Origin: a virus
Reading direction: 5' to 3' (one strand)
DNA: 34,028 nt
Virus record (IMG/VR): IMGVR_UViG_3300025168_000311
Location: 1 to 34,028 of that record
Every line of letters starts with the position of its first letter. The first letter of the stretch is position 1. Shown in pieces: positions 9,130 through 19,027 of the stretch. The position numbers were made by a program, and so were the translations under genes. The notes beneath the pieces are model-generated. The model was not told where the DNA came from. It did no database searches and worked only from the letters and a program-made list of their open reading frames with translations.

Positions 9130-12100
9130 TTAATATGTTTTTCTATACTTTGCAAGTATTGCAAAGATATTAAATTTATCTGTAGTTTTAGCACTATATT
9201 TTATTTTTGCCCACGTGCCTCTAGTTCTACGCTTGCTTTTTTCTGTTCTTAAAGGAGCTTTTAATATTCCATCTATATATTTATGAGCTTTTAAACCTCC
9301 TATTTCTATCCAATCAACATCAAATGTAGAGGAGCCAGAATTACCAGAAAGATCTATTCTAATTTGTTCAATTATGCAGTCATCCCAAAATGCACCATCT
9401 ATAGATCCAGTTGGACCAGAATGTTGACCAGAAGAAGAAACTCCACCAATCCCAGACATATCCCATTCTATAATTACAAAATCATTATCTATTAATTCTG
9501 GCTCTTGTATACTTGCCATTCTACTGCTAGATTCAAATACTCTTAAATAATCACCTCTTTCTTTTCTTATAGGATCATGTCCCGTCCAAAAAATTTGTCC
9601 TGTCCAATTATTTGCATTAAGAGTTCTTTTAACTCTCATTCTAATTATATTATTATATTTTCCATGTAAGTTAATATATTGTCCATTAAAATTATTAGGA
9701 CTTCTGAACGTTGAGTCATCTATATATGGTAAGGTAATTGTAGAATTAGCATTTATAATTGGAGCTGGGACTCCAGTAGGATCTGTTAAATACCAACCAT
9801 GTGTTGTTCCATTAAAATCCCATCTTTTATTAATAACTAGTTGCTCAGTTTTATCTAGTAATTCTAATTCATTATCTAAAACATTTTTTATATTGATAGT
9901 ATCGTGCGTTATATCAGTAGTGTAATCTATAAAAGTAAAATCTAAATGTTCAGGAGTCATTACAATTTGAGCATTGTCAAAAACTTTACTGCTAGATGCT
10001 TCTGCATTTATAGTTTTTACAATGTAACTTTCGTCAGCTACATCAGATGTCCCTGCGTTATGAACAAGAGTTCCACTAGAATAAATTCTTGGAGTGACAC
10101 CTAAACTCGGAATAGTAATATTAGAAAACGTATTTTCTTTTCTGATGTAGTCGTCTTTTTTACCAAAAAAATGTGTTTTCTTTTGTTCACGATGATGATC
10201 CCATAACCATAAACGCAAAGGATTACATCTTCTTTTTCTATGCGAATAATTACTAGAAGCGCCAAAAACCTGATAAGGTTGTGCAGAAAAAGTAGAAGTT
10301 AATGTTGTTTGTGAAAGAAAATTTGCTATAGAAACTACGTCAATTTCATTTTCTGGGCATAATAAAAACGATCCCTTACCTCCATCTAACCACTGAGGAG
10401 GGGCAACGCTATATTTAGAAGTAAAAGCATTTATAGCTTCACTGTAAACAATTGTTTCTGAAAACAGTAAAGGGTCTCCAGATTTAGTTTGTTCTTCGTA
10501 GTGATTGTCTTCTGTATTTGCAAATACCATTCTTTTTTGATCTTTTAAACTACCAAATTTTGCGTTATCTGGTAAATCTGCCCAGTGAGAATTATGAAAT
10601 GTTACTAATAACTCTTTATTTCTATAATCATACACTGATGATATTCCTAAAAATTTTAAAGGATTGTCAGAAAGAAAATTTCTACTTTGTTTGTAAATAG
10701 GACCAGCTCCAGTAGTTGTATCATACTTAGTTGTATAAAAATTTTCTGCAAGTTTTATATGACTGTCTAATAATCCTTGAGCATTACCATGTAAAGATTG
10801 AGAAGAACTATGTGTTGTAGTCTGGAGAGATGCATTTGTATTAAAAATATGAGGACCATTTCCTACTGTTAAAGGGCAGATTCTGTAAGACTTACTATTC
10901 CATTCTTTTATAATTTCATTTAAATAATTTCTTTGACCTAGCGCATCACCTAATGAAATAAGTTTTTCTGTATCGTATTTAAACAGTCTAGCAAAACTAC
11001 TATCTACAAAATATAAAGATTTCTCACTTGTTGCTACACTAAACCTATGTCTTGTTCCATATTTAGTTGATATGTATTCGTGATGCTCTACAGTCTCTCC
11101 TGTTCCTGTGAATAATGATGTTCCCGAATCATCACTTAGCATAGATATAGGATTAACTAATAATTTAGCAAATGCAGTATCTTGGAGAACGTATATCTCA
11201 TTTTTAAAATTTACTATTCTATTTATTTCTCCATATAAACCTTCCATATCATGAAATTGGTTAATAGGAAATTGTCTAAATGCATCTGTTTTTTGCCCTA
11301 AAATTTTTGTATTAGAGTAAGCAATTTCATAAGGTAAATCTAAACTATCGTCAATAGTTTTTTCATCTATCATTATACTTGACTTAATACTATTTTCTTG
11401 TGAATAAACACTATTATAAAGCCAATCATTACTATATGGAGCCTCATTGATATCTTTTCCAATAACAGTATCTCCTGAATTCAATGTTAATCCACTTCTC
11501 ATGTCTGTATTTACAAAAGATTCTACTGGAAAAACTTGCCATCTAGAAGCAGAATTTTTCATATAAGGGCTTCCTGTTTTTTGATGAGAATATAAATTAA
11601 CAAACGTGTCGCCGCCAAATACTTGAGAAACATGACCTTGTTTTCCACCATAGTTTAATTGATCTGTACGTGTTACTGGATGAAAATTACCACAAGGTAT
11701 GTATCTTGTTTTTTCAATAGATCCTTTTGTAAATCCTCCATAAGGTATTACATTTCTTACTATAGAACATAAGTGTTTAAAAGGTACTAAGTCTTTGCTT
11801 TTATGATTAGTAAATTCATGACTAGTTTGACTACCGTGAGACTGGTTGCCTACTGTTTTATATTTAGAGTAATTAGTTAAAAAATTTGATCTATAAGGAA
11901 GGCTATTAGAGCCATTATAAGTAGTTACATTACCTGTACCATAAGTCATATTGTCTGTTTCTACAGCCATCCAACTACCATGTTCATATAATGCAGATAA
12001 GTTTACTGGGGCAAACCAAGAAGAATATCTGTAATGTGGTCTATGTTCAAAAAAAGAATCTTCTGGTTTCGGACCAGATTTTCTAACTTGAGATGCTCTA

Positions 12101-15100
12101 TTGTCAACTTCAATAATAATACTTCTTAAGCCCATTTGAATAGTAGAAACTGTATCGTAATTATAGTCTCCAGGCTTTACTTCCGTGTGTTCAGTTCCAG
12201 CTTTTTGAATAAAAGGTAGTTTATTAGTTACAGATCCAAAAACAAAATACTCAGACTTTGTGTCTTTTTTATGTGCTTTTTTTACAAAACCTAAAGTATT
12301 ATTTGAAAACCCACTAATAAGTCCTTCTTTTGCTCTTTTAGATACTTTAAAAAATCCATTAGGTATTATTTCTCCATCTGATATTTCTTTAGAAGATGCT
12401 ATAGGAAGTTGCCATCCATAATTTGATACAGGTCTAGCTCCACCGTCACCCTCTTTTCTTATTCCTGCAAAATCTCCGCCATTTAACTCCATTCCTATTC
12501 CAAAATAAGGATCGTAACAATAATATTTTCCTACAAGAGCTTCGTATGAATCGCCTACTTTTTTACTTGCACAGAAAGTCATGCTATCAGATTTATTGTA
12601 AGATGTAGCAGCAGGTGCCCATTCTTCTATATTACCATTAGCATCAGCATCATTAGCTACATAACCTCCTCCTTGAACAAATGGAAGTGTTTGATCTCTG
12701 CAATTAGTAAAATAAGATTGAGGTTGAGTTGTTGTTGGGTAATTTTTATATCTAACTTCATCTGTTAACTTTAAAGTGCTATCTATTCTTAACATATCTC
12801 CTTCTCTGAAAGCGTAAGGTCTAATTCCAAAAGCACTATCTGGAGAGTCTAATGTAAAAATAGACCCACTAATATGCTTAGCAGTTCTAGAGTTAAAAAC
12901 TTCATTGCCTGAAGTGTCCCATCCTGACATTTTATCATAACTTCCAAAATAAGCAGAGTGTCTTTTATGTAGTCCATATGTTCCTGGGCCATGCGCACTA
13001 GATATATTTACTCCTTGGTATCTTGCTAATAATAATCCTCCTTGTGCACCTTTTTTCATGTCTTCTCTTTCTGGCCAATAAAAAACATGTGGTTCTGTAT
13101 TTCCACCTATAGTTGCTTTTCCATCAGTAACTTTATCATCGTAGAAAGCTATATGTGAATTTTCAGCAAGACCTAAATATCCATTTAAATAAACATTATA
13201 TTCTGGCTGCTCTGGTAATGTTGGATCCGCTGCTGGTGTACTGCCTCCTGGATTTTGATCTATATATGCATTAACAAAAACAGGATCGTCACCAAAACCT
13301 TTGTTATCTTCTTGGCAAAACAAAGAATCATCGTAACCATATTTTTGACCTTCTTCAGCATTTCCATACTGAGCAGTTTGATTTAGTAAACCCTGCTGTA
13401 TTATTCTCCTGTCTTCTTCATTTCTTACTGCTCTAACTACTCTAAATCCAGATATTCTTTGGCAAACATCTTTAGGGATTATAAACTCAAATGCTACATA
13501 TAAATCAAATAAATGGTGAATATCGTCATGATCTTTTGAGTCATTAGGAATGCCATTATTTTTACTCCATAAAGGTGTTGCCTTAATTGTTGATTTTCCA
13601 AAAGGACCATATGAATAGTCGGATCCTGTTAATGGCAGCCAGTCTGCATTAATTTGTTGTCCTAAGTAATCAACATAAGCTCTAAAATTACGTGCACCAT
13701 AAGTATTTTTTCTATCAGTAAACCATTCAATATCTATATTAGGAATAGCGTGACCATAAATATAAGATAACCTATGATCTCTAACAAATTCATGAGATTT
13801 TATATCTTTATTTTCTACTAAACCCTCACTGCTCCCAATAGTTCGTCTATACGGACTATATACTCCTGGCGAACTTCCAGCTGTTATCCCTTGCTTAATA
13901 TCAATCATTCTTAAAAGATCATGCTGGTGAGGAGTTTCTATATCTCCAATCCACAAAACATTTCCTGGAGAACCATTTAAATCATAGGTCTGTACTCCAA
14001 ATCTGTAAACCTCTGCTCTTTGATATCCTCTTTTATCTCCTGCTAAATGAGGGTCTTGAGATCCCCCTAAAGACATAGAAGTTTTAAATTTATTATTTCC
14101 TATAGGAACTGCTGACGGGTTAAACCCTGTTCCATTAACATTTTCAAATTCAGTTGGAGAAGATTCACCTGTACTAGTTGCAGATATAAAAGGAGAGCTT
14201 TTTGCATTTTGTGATATATCGCCTGTTTTTTCTTCTATTCCAAAAGAAATACGACATCCACCTAGACTGTTAGAAGAATAATCAAAACTTTCAGCTCCTA
14301 ATGTCATTCTATCAGAAAGATATCTATATGATAAAAATTGAGGAAATTTATTAGAATTACCAAACCCATGTGCTAATTTTTCACTTCTTTGACTTGCCAA
14401 TGCTGTTGTCCACATTGGATTATTTAAAGTCCCATCATAATTAAGATGGTCATTGATACTAGCAGTAGAATCATACATTGTCCCTGGGGCTCCTAAAAGC
14501 TGCCCATATCCGCAGTAATGTCCATTATAGTCTTGAACTGAATAATCAATTGCATTATTATTAATTGATCCAAGACCATTATAATGCTTTACTAAAGGAT
14601 CGTTAGTTGTAAGCATAGCATCTAACTGTCCATCAACACCGCTTTTCCCAGGAATAATTCTCCATCTCATTACTTTAACATTCCACTCTTGTTCAGATAT
14701 CCAATTTCTTTTTTGTCTTAAATTAGCAGCAAACAAAATATTATCTTTGATTGCAATATCTTTACATATATCCCAAGTATTTGATTCTATCAAAACTTCC
14801 TCTAAACCATTAGGCACTTCATTATTCCATACCGTGTGTTGAAATGTAGCTAGTCCTCCAACAATTTGATTTCTAGAAACTACAGCTACTCTTGGAGCTT
14901 GGTTTTGATCATCATATAATAATGAATATAATTCTATATATTCAAAATTATTATCTAAATCATAAACATCAATTTGAAATCCTTGAGTACCTAAATTTCC
15001 TTTTGGACCACCTCCGTATGATGTTGTATTACTAAAAGATTGGTCTGATACATGATATAAATTACTTAAAGGAGAAAATGTTGATTCTCCCCCATTTTCT

Positions 15101-15936
15101 GATATATATTTATAACAATATTGATATACTCCTACAGGTAAAGATCCAAATAAAGTTGCACTTAAAACAGGCTGCGACGGTTTCATTAGTGGAGTTATGT
15201 CTAAAGCATTTACTTCTAAAAAGTTTAACTTCTCTTGTTTTAAATTTAATGTTCTTAATGGGTTTTTGTTATCTGTCCAATAAATTCTAGAAATTTGTTC
15301 ATTTTCAATAATATGCTCTAGTCTAACAGGATTATCTATGTGCATTCCTAAGTCTGGATATTGATCCCCCGAAGTAGTATAACAGACTCTTAAATCTGTT
15401 ACTTTTCTACATCTAAATTCATGATCAAAATCTAACAGCAAAAATATAGTTCTATCTATCTGAGTATTTCTATTAGTGTAAGTTGCTCCTGTTGCTAAGC
15501 TAGATATAGGATCAGAAGTAGTGCCACCCATTCTATCCCATTCAAACCTTCCAACAATCATTAATAACAATTGATTTGCATAAGAAACATGACCAACAAT
15601 AGAACATCTATTAGATAGCTCTAAGTTAGTTTCTATTGTTAAAGAAGGTCCTCTATCAAAAAATGTTGGATAAGTTTTTCCTAATTGAAACTGATCGTCT
15701 GGTGTGTGTATGTAGGTGTTTGCTAAATCTATAAACAAGCTATTACCTTCTATATTTTCTACAGTAAACGTATCGCCTTCTGAGTTCGTTAATCTAATAT
15801 TTTGTGCATCTGAATAACTTCCTTTTATTTGAAAGTGAGGATCAAGATCACTAATCATTCCATGAGTAAAGCTTTCTGCTTTTGATAGTCCTGCGTCTTG
15901 TGAGACGCTACTTTGTTGTTTTTGTTTTTTTGCCAT
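9130..15936 (-). CDS. Giant tail nozzle/muzzle-type protein with carbohydrate-binding-like domain
   Basis: At 2268 residues this is the largest complete gene. The N-terminus (residues ~20-70) reads FTHGMISDLDPHFQIKG followed by SDAQNIRLTN and a VENIEGN block. This is the opening seen in nozzle/stabilisation proteins of podoviruses infecting Bacteroidota and, more distantly, T7 gp12-like tails. The C-terminal ~35 residues (RGTWAKIKY ... FNIFAILAKYR) resemble the closing strands of that family. Between them is a very long beta-rich region with many Gly, Asn, Ser and aromatic residues, consistent with a propeller plus added receptor-facing domains. Residues ~2036-2213 (bases 9298-9831) form a beta-sandwich-like domain with WDFNGTTHGW, RMRVKRT, IEWDM and STFDVDWIEIG. 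That is the pattern of a non-catalytic carbohydrate-binding module. It lies one base from the adaptor gene upstream. Likely forms the tail end and contacts host glycans; identity by pattern only. Confidence 0.85.
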   Translation of the reverse strand: MAKKQKQQSSVSQDAGLSKAESFTHGMISDLDPHFQIKGSYSDAQNIRLTNSEGDTFTVENIEGNSLFIDLANTYIHTPDDQFQLGKTYPTFFDRGPSLTIETNLELSNRCSIVGHVSYANQLLLMIVGRFEWDRMGGTTSDPISSLATGATYTNRNTQIDRTIFLLLDFDHEFRCRKVTDLRVCYTTSGDQYPDLGMHIDNPVRLEHIIENEQISRIYWTDNKNPLRTLNLKQEKLNFLEVNALDITPLMKPSQPVLSATLFGSLPVGVYQYCYKYISENGGESTFSPLSNLYHVSDQSFSNTTSYGGGPKGNLGTQGFQIDVYDLDNNFEYIELYSLLYDDQNQAPRVAVVSRNQIVGGLATFQHTVWNNEVPNGLEEVLIESNTWDICKDIAIKDNILFAANLRQKRNWISEQEWNVKVMRWRIIPGKSGVDGQLDAMLTTNDPLVKHYNGLGSINNNAIDYSVQDYNGHYCGYGQLLGAPGTMYDSTASINDHLNYDGTLNNPMWTTALASQRSEKLAHGFGNSNKFPQFLSYRYLSDRMTLGAESFDYSSNSLGGCRISFGIEEKTGDISQNAKSSPFISATSTGESSPTEFENVNGTGFNPSAVPIGNNKFKTSMSLGGSQDPHLAGDKRGYQRAEVYRFGVQTYDLNGSPGNVLWIGDIETPHQHDLLRMIDIKQGITAGSSPGVYSPYRRTIGSSEGLVENKDIKSHEFVRDHRLSYIYGHAIPNIDIEWFTDRKNTYGARNFRAYVDYLGQQINADWLPLTGSDYSYGPFGKSTIKATPLWSKNNGIPNDSKDHDDIHHLFDLYVAFEFIIPKDVCQRISGFRVVRAVRNEEDRRIIQQGLLNQTAQYGNAEEGQKYGYDDSLFCQEDNKGFGDDPVFVNAYIDQNPGGSTPAADPTLPEQPEYNVYLNGYLGLAENSHIAFYDDKVTDGKATIGGNTEPHVFYWPEREDMKKGAQGGLLLARYQGVNISSAHGPGTYGLHKRHSAYFGSYDKMSGWDTSGNEVFNSRTAKHISGSIFTLDSPDSAFGIRPYAFREGDMLRIDSTLKLTDEVRYKNYPTTTQPQSYFTNCRDQTLPFVQGGGYVANDADANGNIEEWAPAATSYNKSDSMTFCASKKVGDSYEALVGKYYCYDPYFGIGMELNGGDFAGIRKEGDGGARPVSNYGWQLPIASSKEISDGEIIPNGFFKVSKRAKEGLISGFSNNTLGFVKKAHKKDTKSEYFVFGSVTNKLPFIQKAGTEHTEVKPGDYNYDTVSTIQMGLRSIIIEVDNRASQVRKSGPKPEDSFFEHRPHYRYSSWFAPVNLSALYEHGSWMAVETDNMTYGTGNVTTYNGSNSLPYRSNFLTNYSKYKTVGNQSHGSQTSHEFTNHKSKDLVPFKHLCSIVRNVIPYGGFTKGSIEKTRYIPCGNFHPVTRTDQLNYGGKQGHVSQVFGGDTFVNLYSHQKTGSPYMKNSASRWQVFPVESFVNTDMRSGLTLNSGDTVIGKDINEAPYSNDWLYNSVYSQENSIKSSIMIDEKTIDDSLDLPYEIAYSNTKILGQKTDAFRQFPINQFHDMEGLYGEINRIVNFKNEIYVLQDTAFAKLLVNPISMLSDDSGTSLFTGTGETVEHHEYISTKYGTRHRFSVATSEKSLYFVDSSFARLFKYDTEKLISLGDALGQRNYLNEIIKEWNSKSYRICPLTVGNGPHIFNTNASLQTTTHSSSQSLHGNAQGLLDSHIKLAENFYTTKYDTTTGAGPIYKQSRNFLSDNPLKFLGISSVYDYRNKELLVTFHNSHWADLPDNAKFGSLKDQKRMVFANTEDNHYEEQTKSGDPLLFSETIVYSEAINAFTSKYSVAPPQWLDGGKGSFLLCPENEIDVVSIANFLSQTTLTSTFSAQPYQVFGASSNYSHRKRRCNPLRLWLWDHHREQKKTHFFGKKDDYIRKENTFSNITIPSLGVTPRIYSSGTLVHNAGTSDVADESYIVKTINAEASSSKVFDNAQIVMTPEHLDFTFIDYTTDITHDTINIKNVLDNELELLDKTEQLVINKRWDFNGTTHGWYLTDPTGVPAPIINANSTITLPYIDDSTFRSPNNFNGQYINLHGKYNNIIRMRVKRTLNANNWTGQIFWTGHDPIRKERGDYLRVFESSSRMASIQEPELIDNDFVIIEWDMSGIGGVSSSGQHSGPTGSIDGAFWDDCIIEQIRIDLSGNSGSSTFDVDWIEIGGLKAHKYIDGILKAPLRTEKSKRRTRGTWAKIKYSAKTTDKFNIFAILAKYRKTY
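9148..9169 (-). promoter_or_regulatory. Possible internal promoter with overlapping 8-bp inverted repeat
   Basis: On the minus strand TATCTTTG (9169-9162) matches the Bacteroidota -7 box TAnnTTTG and lies 42 bases before the start codon at 9119. It overlaps a perfect inverted repeat, CTTTGCAA at 9148-9155 and TTGCAAAG at 9159-9166 with a 3-base spacer, which could be an operator. No TTG element was found at the expected distance upstream, and the site lies within the coding end of the nozzle gene, so chance is possible. Confidence 0.3.
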
Positions 15937-15937
15937 T

Positions 15938-17050
15938 TTAGAAATCTATTAAGCTGCTTCTATCATTTGTAATAGGAACTAATGTATTCCACATATTACC
16001 TATTTGTTTCAATTCTTCTGACGTAGGCATGCTATCGTCTCCTCTAGCTTTTCCGCATAAAAAATACCATCTTTTTTCTAATTCTTTTGTAATATACTGA
16101 GGAAGATTTCCATTATAAAATTCTATTAATTTCATTTGCCACATTATATATTGAGCAACAGCTGTTTCGTGTCCTTCTTTAATCATAGGCCAACCTCTTA
16201 AATCTGTTGGATATTTTAAATAAACAATAGTAATTTCATCAAGATCATCGTGTTGTATGTTTAATCTATTACCATCTATATAGTATCTAAATGATTTTTG
16301 CTCTGAATCATCAGTTAGTTTTCCAACTCTTTCTCTATGTACTGCTGAAGTTTTTTTAATAGAAGCATGCTGATATGTTGAATCGTCAGTACCAACTCTA
16401 ACTCCTAAAACTTTAATGTTATCTTCTGGTAAAGTAATCTGCTGATTTCTATAGACACCCTTACCCCCTGTTAGTGTTAATCCACTAACTTTAGCGTTAG
16501 ATGTATCTGAAGATAAAGTATACTGATTGCCTTTTGGACCTATTTCTTTTGATGTTATAGTTAAGACCCCAGTAGTTGTATTCATACTATAATCTGAAAC
16601 ATTTAAAGCTTCTGGATAAGTAAAAACAGCTGCGTTAACGTACACTGGCCCTGCTCCAGTAGCACCTAAAGAAGCGTCTCCTGTTAAGCTTTGAATCAAA
16701 CCAAATTCAGCTGTTGCACTATCTAGTGTATCGGCTAAGGTTGTTCCTATTTGAATTTCATTAGAAGACTTAGCTGAGCCTAAATCTAATCTATTTCTAA
16801 AGAATATCTTTACTCCATTTAAAACTATAGAATCTCCAGAAACAGGATTAGCTGCAAATGTTATTGTTCCCGTGGCTTTTGCCCCAGAAGCATCATATGT
16901 CGCTTCTTTTTGTACAAATGTATCTCTACTACCAATAAGCTTTTCCGCTTCATAAGACCATTCTATAAAGTTATTTGTAAATCTAGAAAAATCTTTTATT
17001 CCTAAATTTCTAGCTACAGTTGTAAAAACTCTATCTATATTTATATGCAT
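15938..17050 (-). CDS. Ring/adaptor (tail accessory) protein with inserted beta domain
   Basis: This encodes 370 residues. The N-terminal ~50 (NIDRVFTTVARNLGIKDF, then IEWSYEAEKLIGS) and the part after ~198 (VYRNQQITLPEDNIKVLGVRVG ... LNIQHDDLDEITIVYLKYPTD ... AVAQYIMWQMKLIEFYN) look like the adaptor/ring proteins stacked under the portal of podoviruses (P22 gp4 / T7 gp11-like role). Residues ~54-197 interrupt this with a separate beta domain. It contains GTITFAANPVSGDSIVLNG, IQIGTTLADT and LTLTGG, and resembles a module found in various phage tail and capsid proteins. The gene sits directly before the nozzle gene, as expected for the last ring. The ring assignment is likely, the exact position in the stack uncertain. 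Confidence 0.8.
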   Translation of the reverse strand: MHINIDRVFTTVARNLGIKDFSRFTNNFIEWSYEAEKLIGSRDTFVQKEATYDASGAKATGTITFAANPVSGDSIVLNGVKIFFRNRLDLGSAKSSNEIQIGTTLADTLDSATAEFGLIQSLTGDASLGATGAGPVYVNAAVFTYPEALNVSDYSMNTTTGVLTITSKEIGPKGNQYTLSSDTSNAKVSGLTLTGGKGVYRNQQITLPEDNIKVLGVRVGTDDSTYQHASIKKTSAVHRERVGKLTDDSEQKSFRYYIDGNRLNIQHDDLDEITIVYLKYPTDLRGWPMIKEGHETAVAQYIMWQMKLIEFYNGNLPQYITKELEKRWYFLCGKARGDDSMPTSEELKQIGNMWNTLVPITNDRSSLIDF

Positions 17051-17061
17051 AATTTATTATT

Positions 17062-17526
17062 TTATACAGAAGCAATAAATACTTCTAATTGATGGTCTGC
17101 GACACCTTTAACTTTTAATGCTGTTGCGTTATCAAGAGTTGCGCCGTCAGTACTCCCTTCACATTTAACGCCTGTATACATAATACTACTATTTGCTGCA
17201 ACAGATGTGTAAGCGGCATCAGAATTTTCATCATCTAAACCAACTTGTAATGCAGATGTGCCATCTAAATTAGTCACTCTAATATATCTTACATCAGCTC
17301 TTACGTAAACACCATCCGCAGTTGTAGTGCCAAAAGAAATTAGTTTATTTAAATTTGAATTTGGTAATTTAAAAATTCTTTTAGATGTATTTAAAATACC
17401 AGAAAAAGAATGCGTGTAAGTTTGAGAAAAATCTAAACTGTCTGTAGTTCCATTGTCGTGCCCTACGGCTAACGCTTCTGTTATTGTTAGTGTTAATATT
17501 CCAGCATTTAAATCAGTATCTGCCAT
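17062..17526 (-). CDS. Small virion protein, beta-rich, unknown
   Basis: This encodes 154 residues rich in Thr, Ser, Asp, Ala and Val with alternating hydrophobic residues, as in a small beta-sandwich. It lacks Cys except one, has few basic residues, and has neither signal peptide nor membrane segment. Features such as VRADVRYIRVTNLDGTSALQ resemble small tail or capsid decoration proteins, but I do not recognise a family. Location between two adaptor genes, 5 bases after the 130-aa gene and 11 bases before the 370-aa adaptor, supports a virion component. Coding status is clear from length and tight spacing. Confidence 0.75.
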   Translation of the reverse strand: MADTDLNAGILTLTITEALAVGHDNGTTDSLDFSQTYTHSFSGILNTSKRIFKLPNSNLNKLISFGTTTADGVYVRADVRYIRVTNLDGTSALQVGLDDENSDAAYTSVAANSSIMYTGVKCEGSTDGATLDNATALKVKGVADHQLEVFIASV

Positions 17527-17531
17527 TTTTT

Positions 17532-17924
17532 TTAGTTTTTATTTATTAATTTTTTTGAATACCCTAACGGCATCACTTTACAATTCCTATATTTTGTTGG
17601 CCTCACCCAAACTAGTTTTTTATAAAAATCATCTAAAATAGGAACCTTATAAAATATTGTTTTACCTTCTTCTTTAGTAGCCTTATTGTCTACTCTTATA
17701 TGGAATGCTCTTGTATGAGGCTTTTCATCTAAATATACATAACCCATTTGATTTGGCAAGTAAACTATATGATTTCTTTCTACAACATCTCTTATAAGTA
17801 TTTCAAAAAATCTTTTTATAATACTGTAATATAAAGTATAATCAATTTTTTTATAAAGCACTAGTTTCACGTGTTTATAAATATCTTTTATTAGTTTATA
17901 TTTATCTTTGTACTTGTGCCCCAC
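17532..17924 (-). CDS. Conserved small basic protein of the neck region, unknown
   Basis: This encodes 130 residues and is very Lys/Tyr-rich (predicted strongly basic). The middle, FFEILIRDVVERNHIVYLP then NQMGYVYL, has the shape of a helix followed by a beta hairpin, as in HU/IHF-like proteins, and is followed by a basic C-terminus. The same layout (LP-x-x-mG-x-x-x-i then a charged tail) occurs in short conserved proteins of phages of Bacteroidota, from memory. Its start lies inside the end of the upstream ring gene (23-base overlap), so translation is coupled. It could be a DNA-binding or neck-completion protein. Neither is shown, and no catalytic motif is visible. Confidence 0.75.
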   Translation of the reverse strand: MGHKYKDKYKLIKDIYKHVKLVLYKKIDYTLYYSIIKRFFEILIRDVVERNHIVYLPNQMGYVYLDEKPHTRAFHIRVDNKATKEEGKTIFYKVPILDDFYKKLVWVRPTKYRNCKVMPLGYSKKLINKN

Positions 17925-19005
17925 TTCTTTGTTTTAATTTTAAATTATCATCTGCACCATCTGATATAACATCTGGAGTTGTTTTTAATTCAAGTTGCAT
18001 TTCAAATTGCACTACTCTTTGCACTAAATCACTTACATATTCCATTGGAATTGGATAAGGAGTTACCGCATCATCCCATTCTTTTTTTATAGAATGATAT
18101 AAAGGCCACATCATTTCAATTTCTGTTGGATTTTCTAATATCATTTTGCCATATCCTCTGTACTTCCAAAATAATTTCTTGAATCCAGGAGTATTAAGGT
18201 TTCCGTGATAGTTAGGAGATACTTGTAGACCAGTAAAAACAATATAATTTTCACTTCCATGAGTTTGTCTATTATGAGAAGCAGTATATTGCATATAACG
18301 AGGATTATTATTATCTGTAAATTTGTTAAAATCAGAAAAAAGTCCAGCTGCTGGTTCCGCACGATAAAGTGCTATACCTTTATGTCCGTATCCTCCTGCT
18401 GATTCGTCAACTTCTGTTGCAATATCATCAGGAGAAAAAGTATATCTAGTTAGTTCTATCGTTTTCGTTCCTTGGTCATTTTTTAACTGCAATGGTCTTG
18501 GTGTCCAAAAACTATGAGATCCAAGATTTCTGAAGTCTCCTCTCACTTGAGAAGATGATATTTCGTAACCATATTGATTTCTAGTATTTTTATCTTGATT
18601 TTTTTGACTAGAACTGCCTGGAGCAGATTGAGACAGACTAGAATTAGCTAACCACTCACCTGAAAGTATTAAATCTCCATTAATATTAGAATATACAGGC
18701 ATATTTTCTAGGTATGTTGTATTACGAACAGGTGCCGCTATAGACGAATCTAGTAAATAAGAATCTAAACTTTCATAATATCTATTTATGCTACTTGAAG
18801 TTGAATTTCTAGCAGTAAAAGACATTTGCTGATACAAAGATTCATTGTTAGTGATCCCCTTATCAATATTATCAGCAATAAGTTTTGCTCTATGGTAGTG
18901 TATCCAGTGTTTTATTTGTTTTAAAGATATAGTGTTTTCTGTAGAATTCCTACCTCCATATGCTAGATTTCTAATATTATAAGCTATTTCATTTAATGTA
19001 ATCAT
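17902..19005 (-). CDS. Ring/tail-tube adaptor protein
   Basis: This encodes 367 residues. The N-terminus has ISLKQIKHWIHYHRAKLIAD (27-46), and the C-terminus has WPLYHSIKKEWDDAVTPYP followed by IPMEYVSDLVQRVVQFEMQ and a TTPDVISDGADDN tail. Both ends are typical of ring proteins below the portal in crAss-like podoviruses, where a helix-rich base and a YPIP segment near the end recur. The middle (~85-270) is Ser/Asn-rich and beta-like, with LTRYTFSPDDIATEV. It is the first gene after a terminator and a good Bacteroidota-type promoter with a 22-base leader, so it starts a separate tail/neck transcript. Family call likely, exact ring number unknown. Confidence 0.8.
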   Translation of the reverse strand: MITLNEIAYNIRNLAYGGRNSTENTISLKQIKHWIHYHRAKLIADNIDKGITNNESLYQQMSFTARNSTSSSINRYYESLDSYLLDSSIAAPVRNTTYLENMPVYSNINGDLILSGEWLANSSLSQSAPGSSSQKNQDKNTRNQYGYEISSSQVRGDFRNLGSHSFWTPRPLQLKNDQGTKTIELTRYTFSPDDIATEVDESAGGYGHKGIALYRAEPAAGLFSDFNKFTDNNNPRYMQYTASHNRQTHGSENYIVFTGLQVSPNYHGNLNTPGFKKLFWKYRGYGKMILENPTEIEMMWPLYHSIKKEWDDAVTPYPIPMEYVSDLVQRVVQFEMQLELKTTPDVISDGADDNLKLKQRSGAQVQR

Positions 19006-19027
19006 TAGGCACAGTTTAAGGTGTTTA

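Noticed and set aside
18141-18362. 73-aa minus-strand frame inside the ring gene
   Set aside because: Out of frame within a well-supported gene; very Ile/Leu-rich, no start signal.
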